Shown here: piece by piece, positions 17,614-27,983 of the stretch
Layout: the number at the start of each line of letters is the position of its first letter
Position numbering within the stretch: position 1 is the first letter of the stretch
Source: Roseiarcus sp963767245
GTDB lineage: Bacteria > Pseudomonadota > Alphaproteobacteria > Rhizobiales > Beijerinckiaceae
Assembly: GCA_963767245.1 (NCBI GenBank)
Contig: CAVYDG010000019.1
Span: 31,060-95,059, forward strand
DNA length: 64,000 nucleotides
Direction of reading: 5' to 3'
The notes under the pieces: model-generated
The model's database searches: none
What the model was told of the DNA's origin: nothing
Seen by the model: only the letters and a program-made list of their open reading frames with translations
Position numbers and translations under genes: made by a program

Positions 17614-17900
17614 TTTTATTGTAGCTGCGTCGAAGCGCTGGAGGAGGCTCCGGCCAAGCACGGCAAGCCGGAAATCTTCAACACCGACAGTCAAAGGATC
17701 AAGGCCAGTTTCCGGGCGTCCTGACTCAAACACCGGTCGACCGACTGGTAGGCTGGCGCCTGAGGCGCCCGGTGCGGTCTGATCAGGGTAGCCAATTCAC
17801 CAGCGTCGCCTTCACCGGCGTGCTACTGAATCACGCCGTCTCGATCAGCATGGACGGCAAAGGCTCCTGGCGCGACAACGTGTTCGTCGAGCGCCTGCCC
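17614..17900 (+). pseudogene. IS3-family OrfB remnant
   Basis: Pieces of an IS3 OrfB are visible in different frames: EALEEAPAKHGKPEIFNTD, then after about 85 foreign bases DQGSQFTSVAFTGVLLNH and VSISMDGKGSWRDNVFVERL (the last piece differs by substitutions). The preceding stretch 17292-17613 holds only an 18-codon minus frame starting MPQVAIDPTFAANL and no other candidate. Confidence 0.7.
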
Positions 17901-18192
17901 CCAACGTCCACGAAAACCGGACCGTGTCACGAATAGATCGGTCTAATTGTTTGACAGGCTGAGACAGGCTTCTATAATCCCGCCTCGGAAGAGTCGCCTC
18001 CCGCTTTAGATTCGCAACGGGGCGGTATCGGTTGCCGTCTGGGTGTCTGCCACTACGCAATGCGCTCGACCCTTCGCTCTCGCCATCGTTAGACTCGCCG
18101 TAGCGCAGTTGCGGGCCAAGGGCTGGAATCGCGGTTCGCCGCCCTGGTGGCGCGCAGTTCGAAAACTGACGGCGACTCGCTGGCGGGCGTAA

Positions 18193-19127
18193 GTGTCTGT
18201 CCGGGAACATATTGAATCGGCTGAGTCATTTGTGATTTAAGGGAGGCGGGCTGATTCTTTGGGGAGCCGCCGCCAATGTGGACGAAGGAAAACCGTGCTC
18301 GCTACGATCGCAGCCGTCTGCGCTATCCCTCTGACCTGACCGACGAGGAGTGGGCGCTGGTCGAGCCGCATATTCCGCCAGCCAAGCGCGGCGGCAACAA
18401 GCGAACGGTGAAGCTGCGCGAGGTCGTCAACGGCCTGATGTACATCCTGAGCGCCGGTTGCCAGTGGCGGGCGATCCCGAAAGACCTGCCGCCACGCTCG
18501 ACGTTGTACGATTATTTTGATCTGTGGAGTTGGGACGGCACGCTCGATCGGATCCATGACGCCCTCTATGGCGAATGCCGCGAAAGAGCAGAGCGCGAGG
18601 CTTCTCCGACAGCAGCCATCATCGACAGCCAGAGCGTGAAAAGCGCTGAAAAAGGGGGGCTCACGACCCGCATGGCTACGATGCGGGCAAGAAGATCAAA
18701 GGCAAGAAGCGGCATATTCTTGTCGACACACAGGGCCTCCTGATGCACGCCATCGTGCATGGCGCCGATGTTCAGGACCGCGACGGCGGCGTGCTCCTGA
18801 TGGCGACATTGTTCGGCCTCCATCCCTTCCTTCTGAAGCTGTACGCCGATGGCGGATATCAAGGGGCGCAGTTCCAAGAGCGCTGGGGGCCATTCTCAAG
18901 CGCGTGAACATCGAGATCGTCAAACGCTCCGATCAAGCCCAACGCTTCGTCGTCTTGCCCAAACGATGGATCGTCGAGCGAACCTTCGCCTGGCTCGGAC
19001 GATGCCGAAGGCTCGCCAAGGATTGGGAGTGCCTCAATCGCAAGGCGCTCGCCTTCCTCAAGCTCGCTTCCATCCGCCTCATGACGCGAAAACTATGCAA
19101 TTCAAGATGATGTTCCCGGACAGACTC
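18193..19127 (+). mobile_element. IS5-family element (935 bp) with TAA target duplication
   Basis: Inverted ends G(T/A)GTCTGTCCGGGAACAT lie at 18193 and 19127, flanked by TAA at 18190-18192 and 19128-19130. It contains a decayed transposase. The 17901-18189 stretch to its left has no recognised gene. Confidence 0.88.
18276..19110 (+). pseudogene. IS5-family transposase, two frameshifts
   Basis: The frame begins MWTKENRARYDRSRLRYPSD and continues to AAIIDSQSVKSAEKGG. A frameshift near 18655 leads to HGYDAGKKIKGKKRHILVD, and a second near 18885 leads to the catalytic Glu region WIVERTFAWLGRCRRL. The end is at about 19110. All DDE motifs are recognisable, so decay is recent or the indels are errors. 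Confidence 0.85.
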
Positions 19128-19202
19128 TAAGCCGCGTGCTGTGAAAACAGATCGGGCCGCGGGCTTAATCGCTTAGTGTCTTGAGCCGCGAGGGAAAACA
19201 TT

Positions 19203-19781
19203 ATGAGCAACGATCAGCAACACTCTTTGGCGACCACTCAGGCTCAAGCGCGATCTTCTGCGGCGGAATGGTCCGACGCTTATCGTGTGGGCAATCACGT
19301 AGATTGAGATCACTCATCTCCATCGCCGGAACTGATCGGGTACATACTTGGAGCGAGGCCCGCTCCGCGCGCACGGGTGCTCGACTTGGGATGCGGAACG
19401 GGAGCGGATGCGATATTCCTTGCTGGGCAGAATTATGATGTCCACGGCCTTGACTTTTCGGCAGAGGCGCTCCGCCTTGCCAGGCAACGCGCTGGTGAGC
19501 GCAACGTAGTTCTTGCGCGGCATGGAAGTAGTGCCCTGAAGACTCCTTTTGACGATGGCTATTTTAACCTGCCTGACCGTGGTTGCTGTCACTATATGGC
19601 TGGGTCGATCAGGCAACAGTATGCTGAGGAAGTTGCACGGATACTTAGGCCTTGTGGAACGCTGTTTTTGCGCGGCTGCAGGAATCCGGAGGACACTTCT
19701 TTTGCAACGATTGACCGAAACTCGTTAGTTGAATGCTTTGATCCGCGCCTTTTTGAGATTGCGACTGTGATTCCTATTTAA
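19203..19781 (+). pseudogene. Methyltransferase with in-frame TGA and frameshifted tail
   Basis: From the ATG at 19203 (CGAGGGAAAA upstream) the frame reads MSNDQQHS... to GNHVD, then TGA at 19305-19307, then continues with PELIGYILGARP. SAM motif I VLDLGCGTGADAIFLA and LRPCGTLFLRG follow, ending at 19781. The TGA falls where related proteins would be expected to have Trp (TGA for TGG). A +1-type shift near 19778 opens a longer natural-looking tail (LTVDNGGLDANAV...) to about 19871. One nonsense change plus one indel therefore separates it from a roughly 220-residue class I methyltransferase. Confidence 0.7.
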
Positions 19782-19871
19782 CGGTTGACAACGGTGGTCT
19801 CGACGCCAATGCGGTTACCATTGTTCGTCGCGATTTGAGTATAGTCGGGGGCCTCCGAGCCACAATCTCCT

Positions 19872-20150
19872 AAATCGCAAACTCAGCGATTTCGCACAGC
19901 CTGCACCCTTTCGGGCCGACTCGGTCCGGACCCCTCTCGGGCGCGTTCCCGAACGATTTTTCACCTAGGCGCCCGCTTTGACGGTGGCGATCTGGCCGAA
20001 AGCCAGCGCCGGGTCGAAGGCGGATGCGAGCGCCCGTTCGGCGCCACGGCGCCGCTCGTCGCTGGGCTTGACGCGGGTGCTAAAGGGCATGAACCTGTGC
20101 GGGCCGAATGATCGAGTCCTGCCTCTTCCGCTACAAGCAAGCGAATCCAC
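19872..20150. other. Gap with a short unassigned minus frame
   Basis: A minus-strand frame (about 60 codons, 19965-20150) ends RRRGAERALASAFDPALAFG. I do not recognise it. It may be the tail of a lost gene. GC content is high here and drops sharply at the next gene. Confidence 0.3.
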
Positions 20151-21777
20151 ATGTTGCGAACCAACGGCGTATTTAAGTTGGACAGGATAATTTCATATGC
20201 CATCTTAGTTCTGGCGTTGATGTTTGACCAAGCGATGCTGGCGCCCACTCAACCACTTATTGCTGACGATACGTGGCATTATAAATGGGCATCAGATATC
20301 TTGGCACAAAAACCGATTTACTGGTTTGGATGCGACGCTAACCGTATATTTCCAGATTTACTATTTAGTATAGTCGCTGGAGTTATGCCCGATGGTCAGT
20401 CGTTCCAATTTTGGCTAGTTAATTATTTTATTGTATCAGCTTTTTCACTCGGTATTTCGCTGATTTTTTTGTCGTACGCCTTATATTCAGACAACTTAAG
20501 ACGGATGGCCTTTGTAGCGATTTGTTGCACATTTTTTGCCATTATAACCACTTTTATTCCGTTTTGGTCTTTTGGGGTTACAGCTCCAGGTATTCATGGG
20601 GGAAGCCTATCGGCAGTCATCGTATCGATTGCACTTTTTACTTTTATTGCCAATTCTGAACGAATGCATTTGGTTCCTGTGGTAATACTAATGGCACTTT
20701 TGGCCTTGCTCGTCATGTCGAATAGGTATCTCGTAGTATGTGTGGTGCTACCTTTGATTATTTCAGCGCAATTGGTTGTAGACCGCGCGAACGTTCGACG
20801 TGGGATTATCTTGTCAATAATAATTTCAGCCGCATGTGGCCTCTTGTTACTTCACCTCCTGAATTTCAGCTATTTCTACCATTTAGTGGCGCCAGGAAAT
20901 CAACCATCCCTCGCTGATGTCTTATCTCTCGAATGGTGGATTCATCGTCTGCCTAAGGAGGTCATCGCTTATGGACGTGCAACCGCGAGAGCACAGGTGT
21001 TCCTTGGTTTATCTGTAATGTTAACCGCCGTGATGATCATTTTTTGGCAGGGTTGGCGACTGAATTCACTACTTTCTAACAGGGAAGCGGCATTCAAAGT
21101 TACATCGGCGATATCGACGATCTTGGCCATTCTTTTCATAATAGTTATGGTCGATGATAAGGGCGATTGGCGATATCGTTACCTAATCGTTCCGTTCTTT
21201 CTTTGTGTGTTTGCTTTATCGGCAATGGTGGTTCCCTTGCTACATGCCAGAAGAATATACTTACCGTATGTATTACTTTCAGTCGCCTGTATTACTTCGG
21301 CGGGCGTGGCCCTAGCTTTTGATACTTCGACTTCGGGCGCTCGAAGCGAAATTTCAAATCGAGCTGACACAGTTATCGAGCGTGTTGGCTGGCCACGATG
21401 GCATGGGTTTCCACAGTGGCTTTGGCGACTATTGGACTGCCAACGATGTCAATGTCCGTTCTGCAAACATAAGAATTTTAGCGATCGGAGATCAGGACGT
21501 GCACCTATATAACACCAACGGGTTTGAACTCTGTGGGACTAGAGAGTTTTCTTTTATCATTTTCAGAGAAGACAACGAATGGCCAGGCGTAGACACAATT
21601 ATCAAAAATCTCGGTTTGCCTCTATCAAGACAGACAATTCGATTGAATGGGTTTGAAAAAGCGTTGGTTCTTTTCTATGATCCAAATGTAATTGACAAGC
21701 TGGTAGTCCAGCCAGGGAAAGCCGCTGTACGAAGAGTATTCCCTAATTTTGAATGCCCTGGCGCGGCGCCTCGGTGA
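20151..21777 (+). pseudogene. AT-rich polytopic membrane protein (glycan-assembly type) with one frameshift
   Basis: The first 400 codons from 20151 encode about ten membrane helices, with ADDTWHYKWASDILA in the first periplasmic loop. Near 21390 the natural reading moves to the frame ending at 21777: AGHDGMGFHSGFGDYWTAN, FIIFREDNEWPG. Together they form one protein of about 540 residues. Topology resembles DUF6056 or GT-C-like membrane proteins with a soluble C-terminal domain, possibly an O-antigen glycosyltransferase or polymerase. The gene is much richer in A+T than its neighbours, pointing to recent transfer. Without repair the shifted product stops at 21512. Confidence 0.6.
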
Positions 21778-22777
21778 TACCGCCGGCGCGGGCGAAATAT
21801 TTTCAGACCCGCGTCGGGAACCGCGCACAATTTCGGAATCATCGGAAATTCTAGCGTATTTTTCATGGAATTTATCGGAAAGTAAGGGGCCTCAAAACGT
21901 ACGGAAATTCGCTGCGCGGAGCCTTCAGCACATGTTTGTCGGTCGCAATCGCCGCTTAATTGTCGCCGTAGCGGCTTCGTCGGCGAGACGCTTGTCCCGC
22001 AAGTTGCGGTCCAGGGCTTTCCCCATCATTATTTCCTCGAGGAGGTCGAGCGCCAGGAAGAGATTCCGCCGCAACTTGGCGGTGGGAGTGGTCGGATCGC
22101 CCCCCGAGCCGGTCGGAGCGTAAGGCGTGGGGGCGGAAGCGTTCGGGCCGACTTCCGCGAACGGGGTGAGGCGCCTGAACCAGCGCGCGGCCGGACCAGC
22201 CGGCGATCGCCCTCGCGCGCAAGTCGCGAACGACCGACAGAGCCTGCCCACTGTCGCGGTCTGCTTCCGCCTGCTCTTGGGCGTCAAGCATCGCCTTGGC
22301 TTTCGCCTCCCACACGCGGTCCCCCCTCGCGCTCCTGAGCACGGCGACGACCCGCGGCCGATCGAGCGTGAAACGGCCGCCACCGAGCCTCGGCGCTTCC
22401 GCTAGAGCGCGCTCGCGCATAGCCTGTAACCCATGCGTCGCCGCCGCTGCGCCCCGCGGTGAAGCGCCAACCCTCCGTTCTCCATCGCCCAGGCGCGACA
22501 AAAGGGGGGCGCGCGACGCGGAAGCCGTTCTGCCGATCTTGATCGGGTTCTTAGCGCGGACGTCGCAACGCTTGGGTTGCCGCGATCGATTTCGGCGAAG
22601 ATGATTGCCCCGCCCTGAAGACATTGCGTCCAGCATCGAGGTTCGCCCTTCTGGCGCGGAGACTGTCGCACAGCCCGCACGAGCTCGAAGGGGAATTCGC
22701 CGAGAGAACGGGAGCCGATGCGCATCCGGGCTTAGGTGACTACGGGGGTCGGCCTTTGTATGTGTGAGCGACTGATT
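21778..22777. other. One kilobase without an assignable gene
   Basis: Several minus-strand frames are open (for example 21956-22636 and 21925-22383), giving Arg-rich sequences. A stretch LRRNLFLALDLLEEIMMGKAL (split by me as helix-like) near 22000-22070 looks protein-like. No family is recognised and no frame dominates. This may be a decayed gene on the minus strand. Confidence 0.3.
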
Positions 22778-23035
22778 TTAGGCCCACTGCTTTCCGCTCC
22801 TTTCAAAGCTCACGCGCATGAGGTCTTCAGGCGCGAACCGCGCTAACAGCCCCTCAAGGCGGAAGGATCGGTAACATTCACTACCAAAACGCCGCCATGT
22901 CGGCAGTTTTGCTCGGAAAAATATCCGCTGCTTAACGGCCTCAAGAATTTTCTGGATCTTCTGCCCAGCGCTTCCATCGCGAACGGCGGTGTTGAACGGT
23001 TCCACTGGAAACTGGAAGTGCATGAGCATGCGCAT
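22778..23035 (-). pseudogene. Small DUF3303-like protein, frameshifted
   Basis: The minus frame begins MRMLMHFQFPVEPFNTAVRD and GSAGQKIQKILEAVK, a start typical of small proteins annotated as DUF3303 or hypothetical. The middle (EQNCRHGGVLVVNVTDPSAL) lies in a second frame, and the end (RFAPEDLMRVSFE) is back in the first. Two compensating indels would restore an intact protein of about 85-100 residues. Function unknown. Confidence 0.55.
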
Positions 23036-23086
23036 GGTGAACCCGCCGAGTGCGGCACGACTTGCTACGTGCGACGTGCGATCCCG

Positions 23087-23299
23087 TCAGCCGCGCCGTG
23101 CGGGCCCCCCTCGCTTCAGGCGCGCCGCGAGCGCGTCGCGCTTCCGGGTCAGGCGCTCGAGCGACTGATTGAGGCGCCGCCGTTCGGCGTCCGACTGCGC
23201 CAGTGCGGCCGCTCGTTCGTCCACCGCCTTATTGGCCAGCTTCAGGGCGCGCGCGAAATAGGAGCGGACCCGCCGCCGTAGAATTCGTGCCTCTCCCAT
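23087..23299 (-). pseudogene. Coiled-coil C-terminal extension, probably the shifted tail of the sulfotransferase-like gene
   Basis: The frame encodes SYFARALKLANKAVDERA, ALAQSDAERRRLNQSLERL and a Lys/Arg-rich end, a clear coiled coil. It overlaps the last residues of the sulfotransferase-like frame, one base out of register near 23270, so it most likely is the original C-terminus of that protein. It has no good start of its own. Confidence 0.45.
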
Positions 23300-23995
23300 T
23301 CGGCCAGCGCCTGGTCCTTCGCCCGGGCCGCGAATTCAGCGGCCGCACTGCTGATCGAGGCGTCGACCATTTGTTTCACGAATTGGTCGATAGAGTTGAG
23401 GAACGCGGTCTTCGAGCCGACGGTGAAGAGCGACAGGCCGAAGGGAGCGCGCGCGTCCGAGAGATCGATCGGGAAACGCACGCAGTCGCTCAGACTGGCC
23501 TCGGCGGCGCCTCGCGCATCCGGGTCTGCGGCAATCCTAGTGACGTCGACGATGCAGTCCGCTAAATCGTGGCCATGGGCGTAGAGAGAGAGATGGAACA
23601 GCAGGAACAGCTGAAAAACGTTCGCGCTGGTCTCCGTTCTGTTCTCGTCGGCAAACCAGTCGGCGATGAGCGCGACGAACGGATCGTGGCGTGACGCCTT
23701 AACCGTCCTGAACAGTATGTCGAGAAACCAGCGGTTCCCGGCCGTGCTTTGCTCGGAATAGGACGCCCATTGATGGAAGAGATTGCGGACGAGCAGCACA
23801 TGGCGTCCGGGAAATGCTCTGGCGAGCGCGTTAATGCGACCGAGCGTCCGCGTCTCGGTCAGCACCGGGATTTTTTGGCGCTCCGCGGCGCTCTCGATCA
23901 GGCCCTCGACATAGGAACGCTCGCCGACGCTGAGTTCGCCGTAAGCGCCTCCGACCGGCATGAACCGATCGATCGCCATGCTCGGATCGAACCCG
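23242..23995 (-). pseudogene. Sulfotransferase-like P-loop protein, segment 3 of 3 (C-terminal)
   Basis: This is the C-terminal 250 codons of a gene interrupted twice. Removing IS21 copy 2 (23996-26669, with one 6-bp duplication) and the IS630 element (26932-28059, with one TA) joins 28146-28060, 26929-26670 and 23989-23242 into one uninterrupted frame of 364 codons. The whole protein starts MSRPSPRLEESDG. It carries a sulfotransferase-style PAPS loop VFVHSSWRTASTRLWSRLR near residues 40-58 and continues with FPGRHVLLVRNLFHQWASY. Such proteins sit in glycan clusters and may sulfate or otherwise modify sugars; the reaction is inferred. A further one-base shift near 23270 may have cut off a coiled-coil tail. 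Confidence 0.75.
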
Positions 23996-24138
23996 TGTAG
24001 CGCGACAATCTGGATGGGAAAGCAGCGACAATCAGGATGGCCATTTTGGCGGTCGCGGCGAGGTGATGATTGTCGCGGCGCGACGATAACGCAAGCGCTA
24101 TTTTGTCGAGAGATGATTTGATTGTCGCGGAGCGACGA

Positions 24139-24948
24139 TCAGGATGATCCCTTGATTGTCGCGCGCGTCGGCGGGCGTCCGGGTCCACGGGCGTTGTCGA
24201 CGGCTTCCTTTCGCCGATAGCTGTCGACGTTCATTTCGAGGATCGTGGCGTGATGCACGATACGATCGATGGCGGCGAGCGTCATGGCTTGGTCGGAGAA
24301 GATTTTTCCCCATTCGCCGAAGGGCTGGTTGGCGGTGATGAGCATGGATCGGCGCTCGTATCGCGCGCTGATCAGTTCGAACAGAACGCTCGTCTCCGCC
24401 TGGTCCTTGGTGACATAGGCGAGATCGTCGAGGATCAGCAGATGATATTTGTCGAGTTTGGCGATCGCGGCTTCGAGGGCGAGATCGCGGCGTGCGATCT
24501 GAAGCTTTTGCACAAGGTCGGTGGTCCGGGTGAACAGAACGCGCCAACCCTTTTCGATCAAGGCCAAACCGAGCGCCGCCGCGAGATGGGATTTCCCGGC
24601 GCCGGGCGGCCCGAAGCACAAAAGATTGGCTCCCTTTTCGAGCCAGGCGTCGCCGGCGGCGAGCGCTTGCACCTGCGCCTTCGAGATCATCGGCACAGCG
24701 GTGAAGTCGAACGTGTCGAGGGTCTTTCCCGGCGGCAATCGCGCTTCCTCCAGATGCCGTTCGAAGCGGCGGCGGTTTCGCTCCACCATCTCCTGTTCGG
24801 CGAGGGCCGCCAGGAAGCGGGCGGCGGGCCAGCCTTCCTTGTCGGCGGTCGCCGCCAGGGCGGCCCAGATCAGCTTGATGCCGGGCAGTCGCAGCTCGCC
24901 GAGCAGCAGGTCGATGCGGGCGGCGTCGATCTTGTCGGTCGCCTTCAT
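24139..24948 (-). CDS. istB: IstB, ATPase helper of transposition (IS21 copy 2)
   Basis: The product has 269 residues from the ATG at 24948, with the same Walker A GPPGAGKSHLA and LLILDDLAY as in copy 1 and only a few substitutions. It overlaps the istA end by ATGA. Because of the istA frameshift, the istB frame is also open far upstream in this copy (see istA), so it could additionally be translated as the tail of a fused polypeptide. Confidence 0.92.
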   Translation of the reverse strand: MKATDKIDAARIDLLLGELRLPGIKLIWAALAATADKEGWPAARFLAALAEQEMVERNRRRFERHLEEARLPPGKTLDTFDFTAVPMISKAQVQALAAGDAWLEKGANLLCFGPPGAGKSHLAAALGLALIEKGWRVLFTRTTDLVQKLQIARRDLALEAAIAKLDKYHLLILDDLAYVTKDQAETSVLFELISARYERRSMLITANQPFGEWGKIFSDQAMTLAAIDRIVHHATILEMNVDSYRRKEAVDNARGPGRPPTRATIKGSS

Positions 24949-26523
24949 GCCGCTTCTCCAACGCTTGTCGCGATCTGATCGTAGATGGCGAGGGAGGGCA
25001 GCCTGACGACGACGACGGGCAATGCGGCGTCCTTTGGCCGGAAGCGTTCGATCAGCGCAGCGAGATCGGGAAGGACGCCGTCGTCGAGAGCCGCTTGCAA
25101 CGCGAGGGCGAGTTCGGCCTCGCAGGAGCGCTCGAACGCGAGCGCGAGAATCCCGACCATGGCGCGGCAAGCTGGTCTCTCGCCGAGACCGGCGAGCAAG
25201 GCGTCGAACGCCAGGGCGAAGGCTCGGCGGGGGAAGAGTTGATCGCGATAGACCAGATTGAGCAGCGCCATGGGTTTGCGGCGCAGGGAATGGATGACGT
25301 GACGATAGTCGACGACATGGCCATGTTTGCCGTTTGGCTGGGGCCGACCGCGCCGCAAGATGACGATGGGCGTCGAGCCCTGGAAAGCATTCGAGCCGAT
25401 CGTCATAGAGGCGCACCCGCAGCCGATGGCCGATCAGTCGCGAGGGAACCGAGTAGAACACCTTGCGCAGCGTGAAGGCGCTGGAGCTGGTGACGTCGAC
25501 GTTGACCTCCTCGTAGTCGGCGGTCTTGCGGACCGGCAGCTTGTTCAACGCCATCCGCTCTTGATCGATGCGCTTGGCGTTGCGGAGGTTGCCGCGGCCA
25601 ACGATGTCGTCGACAAAGCCCCGCCATGCGGGGAGGTCGTCAAAGTCTCGCGAGGCGCGCAGCAACAGAGCGTCGGCGAGCGCTCTCTTCAGATGGCCGT
25701 GGGCGCTCTCGATCGAGCCGTTCTCGTGGCTGACGCCTGGATTGTTGCGGGTCGGCGTCATGCCGTAATGGGCGCAGAACGCTTCGTAGCGCTTCGTCAA
25801 ATCCTCCTTGGCGTCGGCGCCGAGATTACGGAAGGCCGCCGAGAGACTGTCGCTGCGATGTTGCTCGGGAACGCCGCCCAGCGCCCAGAGGGCGTTCTGT
25901 AGCCCTTCCGCCAGCGCGACGAAACTTTCACCGCCGAGCACGACATGGGCGTGCTCGAAGCCGGAAAAGGGCAAGCGGAAGTGATAAAGTCGGCAATCGA
26001 GGATTTCGCCGGCAATGGTGACGCCGAGATCGGCCACTTCCGTGAAGTCCGACAGTCCCATCCGGCCCGGCGGATGCTCCTGGCGAAAGATGACCTCCCG
26101 ATCCGGGCCGTTCACCGCCCGCCAAGCCCGGATGCGGCGCTCGAGGGTCCGCCGCGTTCCGTCGCCCAGGTCTGGATGCCGACGGCAGAGTTCTTCGAAG
26201 ACGGCAATCGGTCTCAGTCCGGGCGCGGCCTTCAACATCGGGACGACTTCATTGTCCCAGACATCGGCGAAGGGATCGGCTCGACGTCGTTCTCGACGCG
26301 CCTTCTTTTGGCTGGGAAGCCGAGGATCCTTTTCAATACGGTAGGCGGCGGCCGTGCTGAATCCGGCTTTCGCGCCGGCAATCGCCGGCGAATGGTTGCG
26401 ACGCAAGTTCATGAATAGCCTCATCTGACGATCGGTGACGTGTCGGCCGGGCAAGAAGTCGGTCCTCTCGACAAGAGAAGGCCGATCCCTAATCCAGCCG
26501 CCGTGACCGCCAGACGAGGCCAC
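24945..26523 (-). pseudogene. istA: IstA transposase (IS21 copy 2), frameshifted by one base
   Basis: Residues 1 to about 378 match copy 1, including the DDE core. An extra G near 25388 (GGAAAGCATTC against GGAAACATTC in copy 1) shifts the frame. The shifted frame meets no stop and runs through the rest of istA out of register, then in frame through all of istB, making a predicted 794-residue IstA-IstB chimera ending at 24139. The IstA C-terminal domain is lost, so this copy is probably defective in cis but could be mobilised by copy 1. Confidence 0.85.
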
Positions 26524-26535
26524 TTGGGCGCTCGC

Positions 26536-26664
26536 CGCCGCCGCGGGGATATCTACGGTCGGGCTACGCCCTTCCTTCGATATCCCCGCGGCGGCGTATT
26601 CTCATCCTGATTGTCGGGCGATTCTCATCCTGATTGTCGGGCGATTCTCATCCTGATTGTCGCG
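26536..26664 (-). promoter_or_regulatory. istA leader in IS21 copy 2: perfect 18-bp inverted repeat and three 23-bp repeats
   Basis: CGCCGCCGCGGGGATATC (26536-26553) pairs perfectly with 26579-26596. The 25-base loop holds a smaller GGGC-TAC-GCCC hairpin. Beyond it are three tandem 23-bp units ending TCATCCTGATTGTCG (copy 1 has two). The tandem units fit IstA binding sites. Confidence 0.55.
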
Positions 26665-26669
26665 CCGCA

Positions 26670-26929
26670 AACCCGCGGACCGCGCCGTCGGAACCGACCA
26701 GCGCAGCGAATTCCAGGAAATAAGGTGCCCCCTCGGCGTGCCTCGAGTTCCATTGAGCAAAATCACTGTTCCTCAGATTTTGCATCGTGCAGCTCTCGAG
26801 CAGCTCGTGGAAAAACTCGTAATAGGCGATTGCGGTCGGGGCCTGCCTCAGCCGCGACCACAGCCGGGTGCTCGCTGTCCGCCAACTCGAGTGGACGAAA
26901 ACCGGCGCCGCGCGAGCCTCGACGCGATC
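26670..26929 (-). pseudogene. Sulfotransferase-like gene, segment 2 of 3
   Basis: The 260-base middle segment lies between IS21 copy 2 and the IS630 element. On the minus strand it encodes DRVEARAAPVFVHSSWRTA (with the nucleotide-binding loop), TAIAYYEFFHELLES, and GAPYFLEFAALVGSDG. The frame joins segment 1 at the TA at 26930-26931 and segment 3 at the AACCCG duplication. Confidence 0.78.
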
Positions 26930-27983
26930 TAAGCAGAGATTCGCGGCCTGGCCAACGGATCGGGGATGCGCTCGCGGTTGAGATCGATAACGGCGTCATG
27001 GATGGCCTGGTCGAGCGCGGCGATGTCTGTGAAGGTCTGGTGGGCGAGGTGATGGGCCTTAAGATCGCGCCAGACCGGCTCGATGTCGTTGAGTTCGGGG
27101 GCGTATTTCGGCAGCCACTCGACTGTGAGCCAGTGTGCTCGGGCGGCCAGGGCGGCGAGCGAGCGTTTGCTGGTGTGGATCGGACCATTGTCCTCGACCA
27201 GCACGACCGGCTTTGCCTGCCGCCCGGGCTGCGGCCCAAAGAGACGGTCGAGTTGCTCCAGATGGGCGATGAAATCGCTGCTTCGCTTAGTCGGGCTGGT
27301 ATGGACGATGAGTTGGCGCGTGAGGTGATCGAGCGACCCCAGCATCGCGACCTTCTTGGCCTGCCCGGCGCCGGCACACGCAAGTCCGCCCCCGACTTCG
27401 CCCAGGCGTGGGCGAGATAGGGATGGGTCAGTGCCTCGCTCTCATCGCCGTAGAGAAGAACGATGTCGCCGGCTTCGGCCTGCTGTTTGCGCAGTTGCAG
27501 GCGCAGCCCACCCGTTCCACCTCGCTTTCCGTCTGACGTCCCTTCAGCGTGTGCCGGGGCCGCCGCCAGCGGAACTTTTTTTCGCAAGGCCTTGGACAGT
27601 TGCGAACGGCTGATGCGAACGCCCTCGCGCGCTTCGATCTCGGCGCGAAGGCGGGGGATCGTCCAGTTGCGCCGGTCGGCCACAGGTTCTTCCAGCAAGG
27701 GGGTGGCGACGCGCATGGCGGCTTCACTCTTCACCGGAGGCGGGCCCGGCGCGATGCTGGCCTTCAGCGCTGCGATACCGTCGGCAGCGAAGTCGCTGCG
27801 CCACAGACGAACCGTATCTTCGCGCACCCCAAACGCCTCCGCGATCTTGGAGCTGGTCCAACCAGCCAGCGTCAATAGCACGGCGCGCGCCCGGTCCGCT
27901 TCCCCTCGATCACGCGAACCGGCTAGAGCCGCAAGGGCGGCGCGTTGTTCATCGCTCGCCAGAACCGGAGATTTCCCCGCCAT
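26929..27983 (-). pseudogene. IS630-family transposase, one frameshift
   Basis: The N-terminal part from 27983 reads MAGKSPVLASDEQRAALAAL and the HTH WTSSKIAEAFGVREDTVRLW. The C-terminal part (27345-26929) is in another frame: KPVVLVEDNGPIHTSK with the second Asp and WLPKYAPELNDIEPVWRD with the catalytic Glu. The shift falls near 27365, close to PAPGRP / MLGSLDH. Its stop codon overlaps the target TA. Confidence 0.85.

Larger units (their letters stand above)
23996..26669 (-). mobile_element. IS21-family element, copy 2 (2674 bp), with 6-bp target duplication
   Basis: Nearly identical to copy 1 and in the same orientation. The target duplication AACCCG is intact at 23990-23995 and 26670-26675, proving simple insertion into the sulfotransferase-like gene. 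Its length exceeds copy 1 by 24 bases, which equals one extra 23-bp end repeat plus a one-base insertion in istA. Confidence 0.95.

Noticed and set aside
21956..22636. Minus-strand 226-codon frame as a real gene
   Set aside because: Arg-rich composition, competing overlapping frames and no recognisable motif; described only as an unassigned stretch.
26600..26664. Tandem 23-bp repeats as a possible CRISPR or attachment site
   Set aside because: They occur in the same place in both IS21 copies and differ only in number; they are IS21 end repeats.
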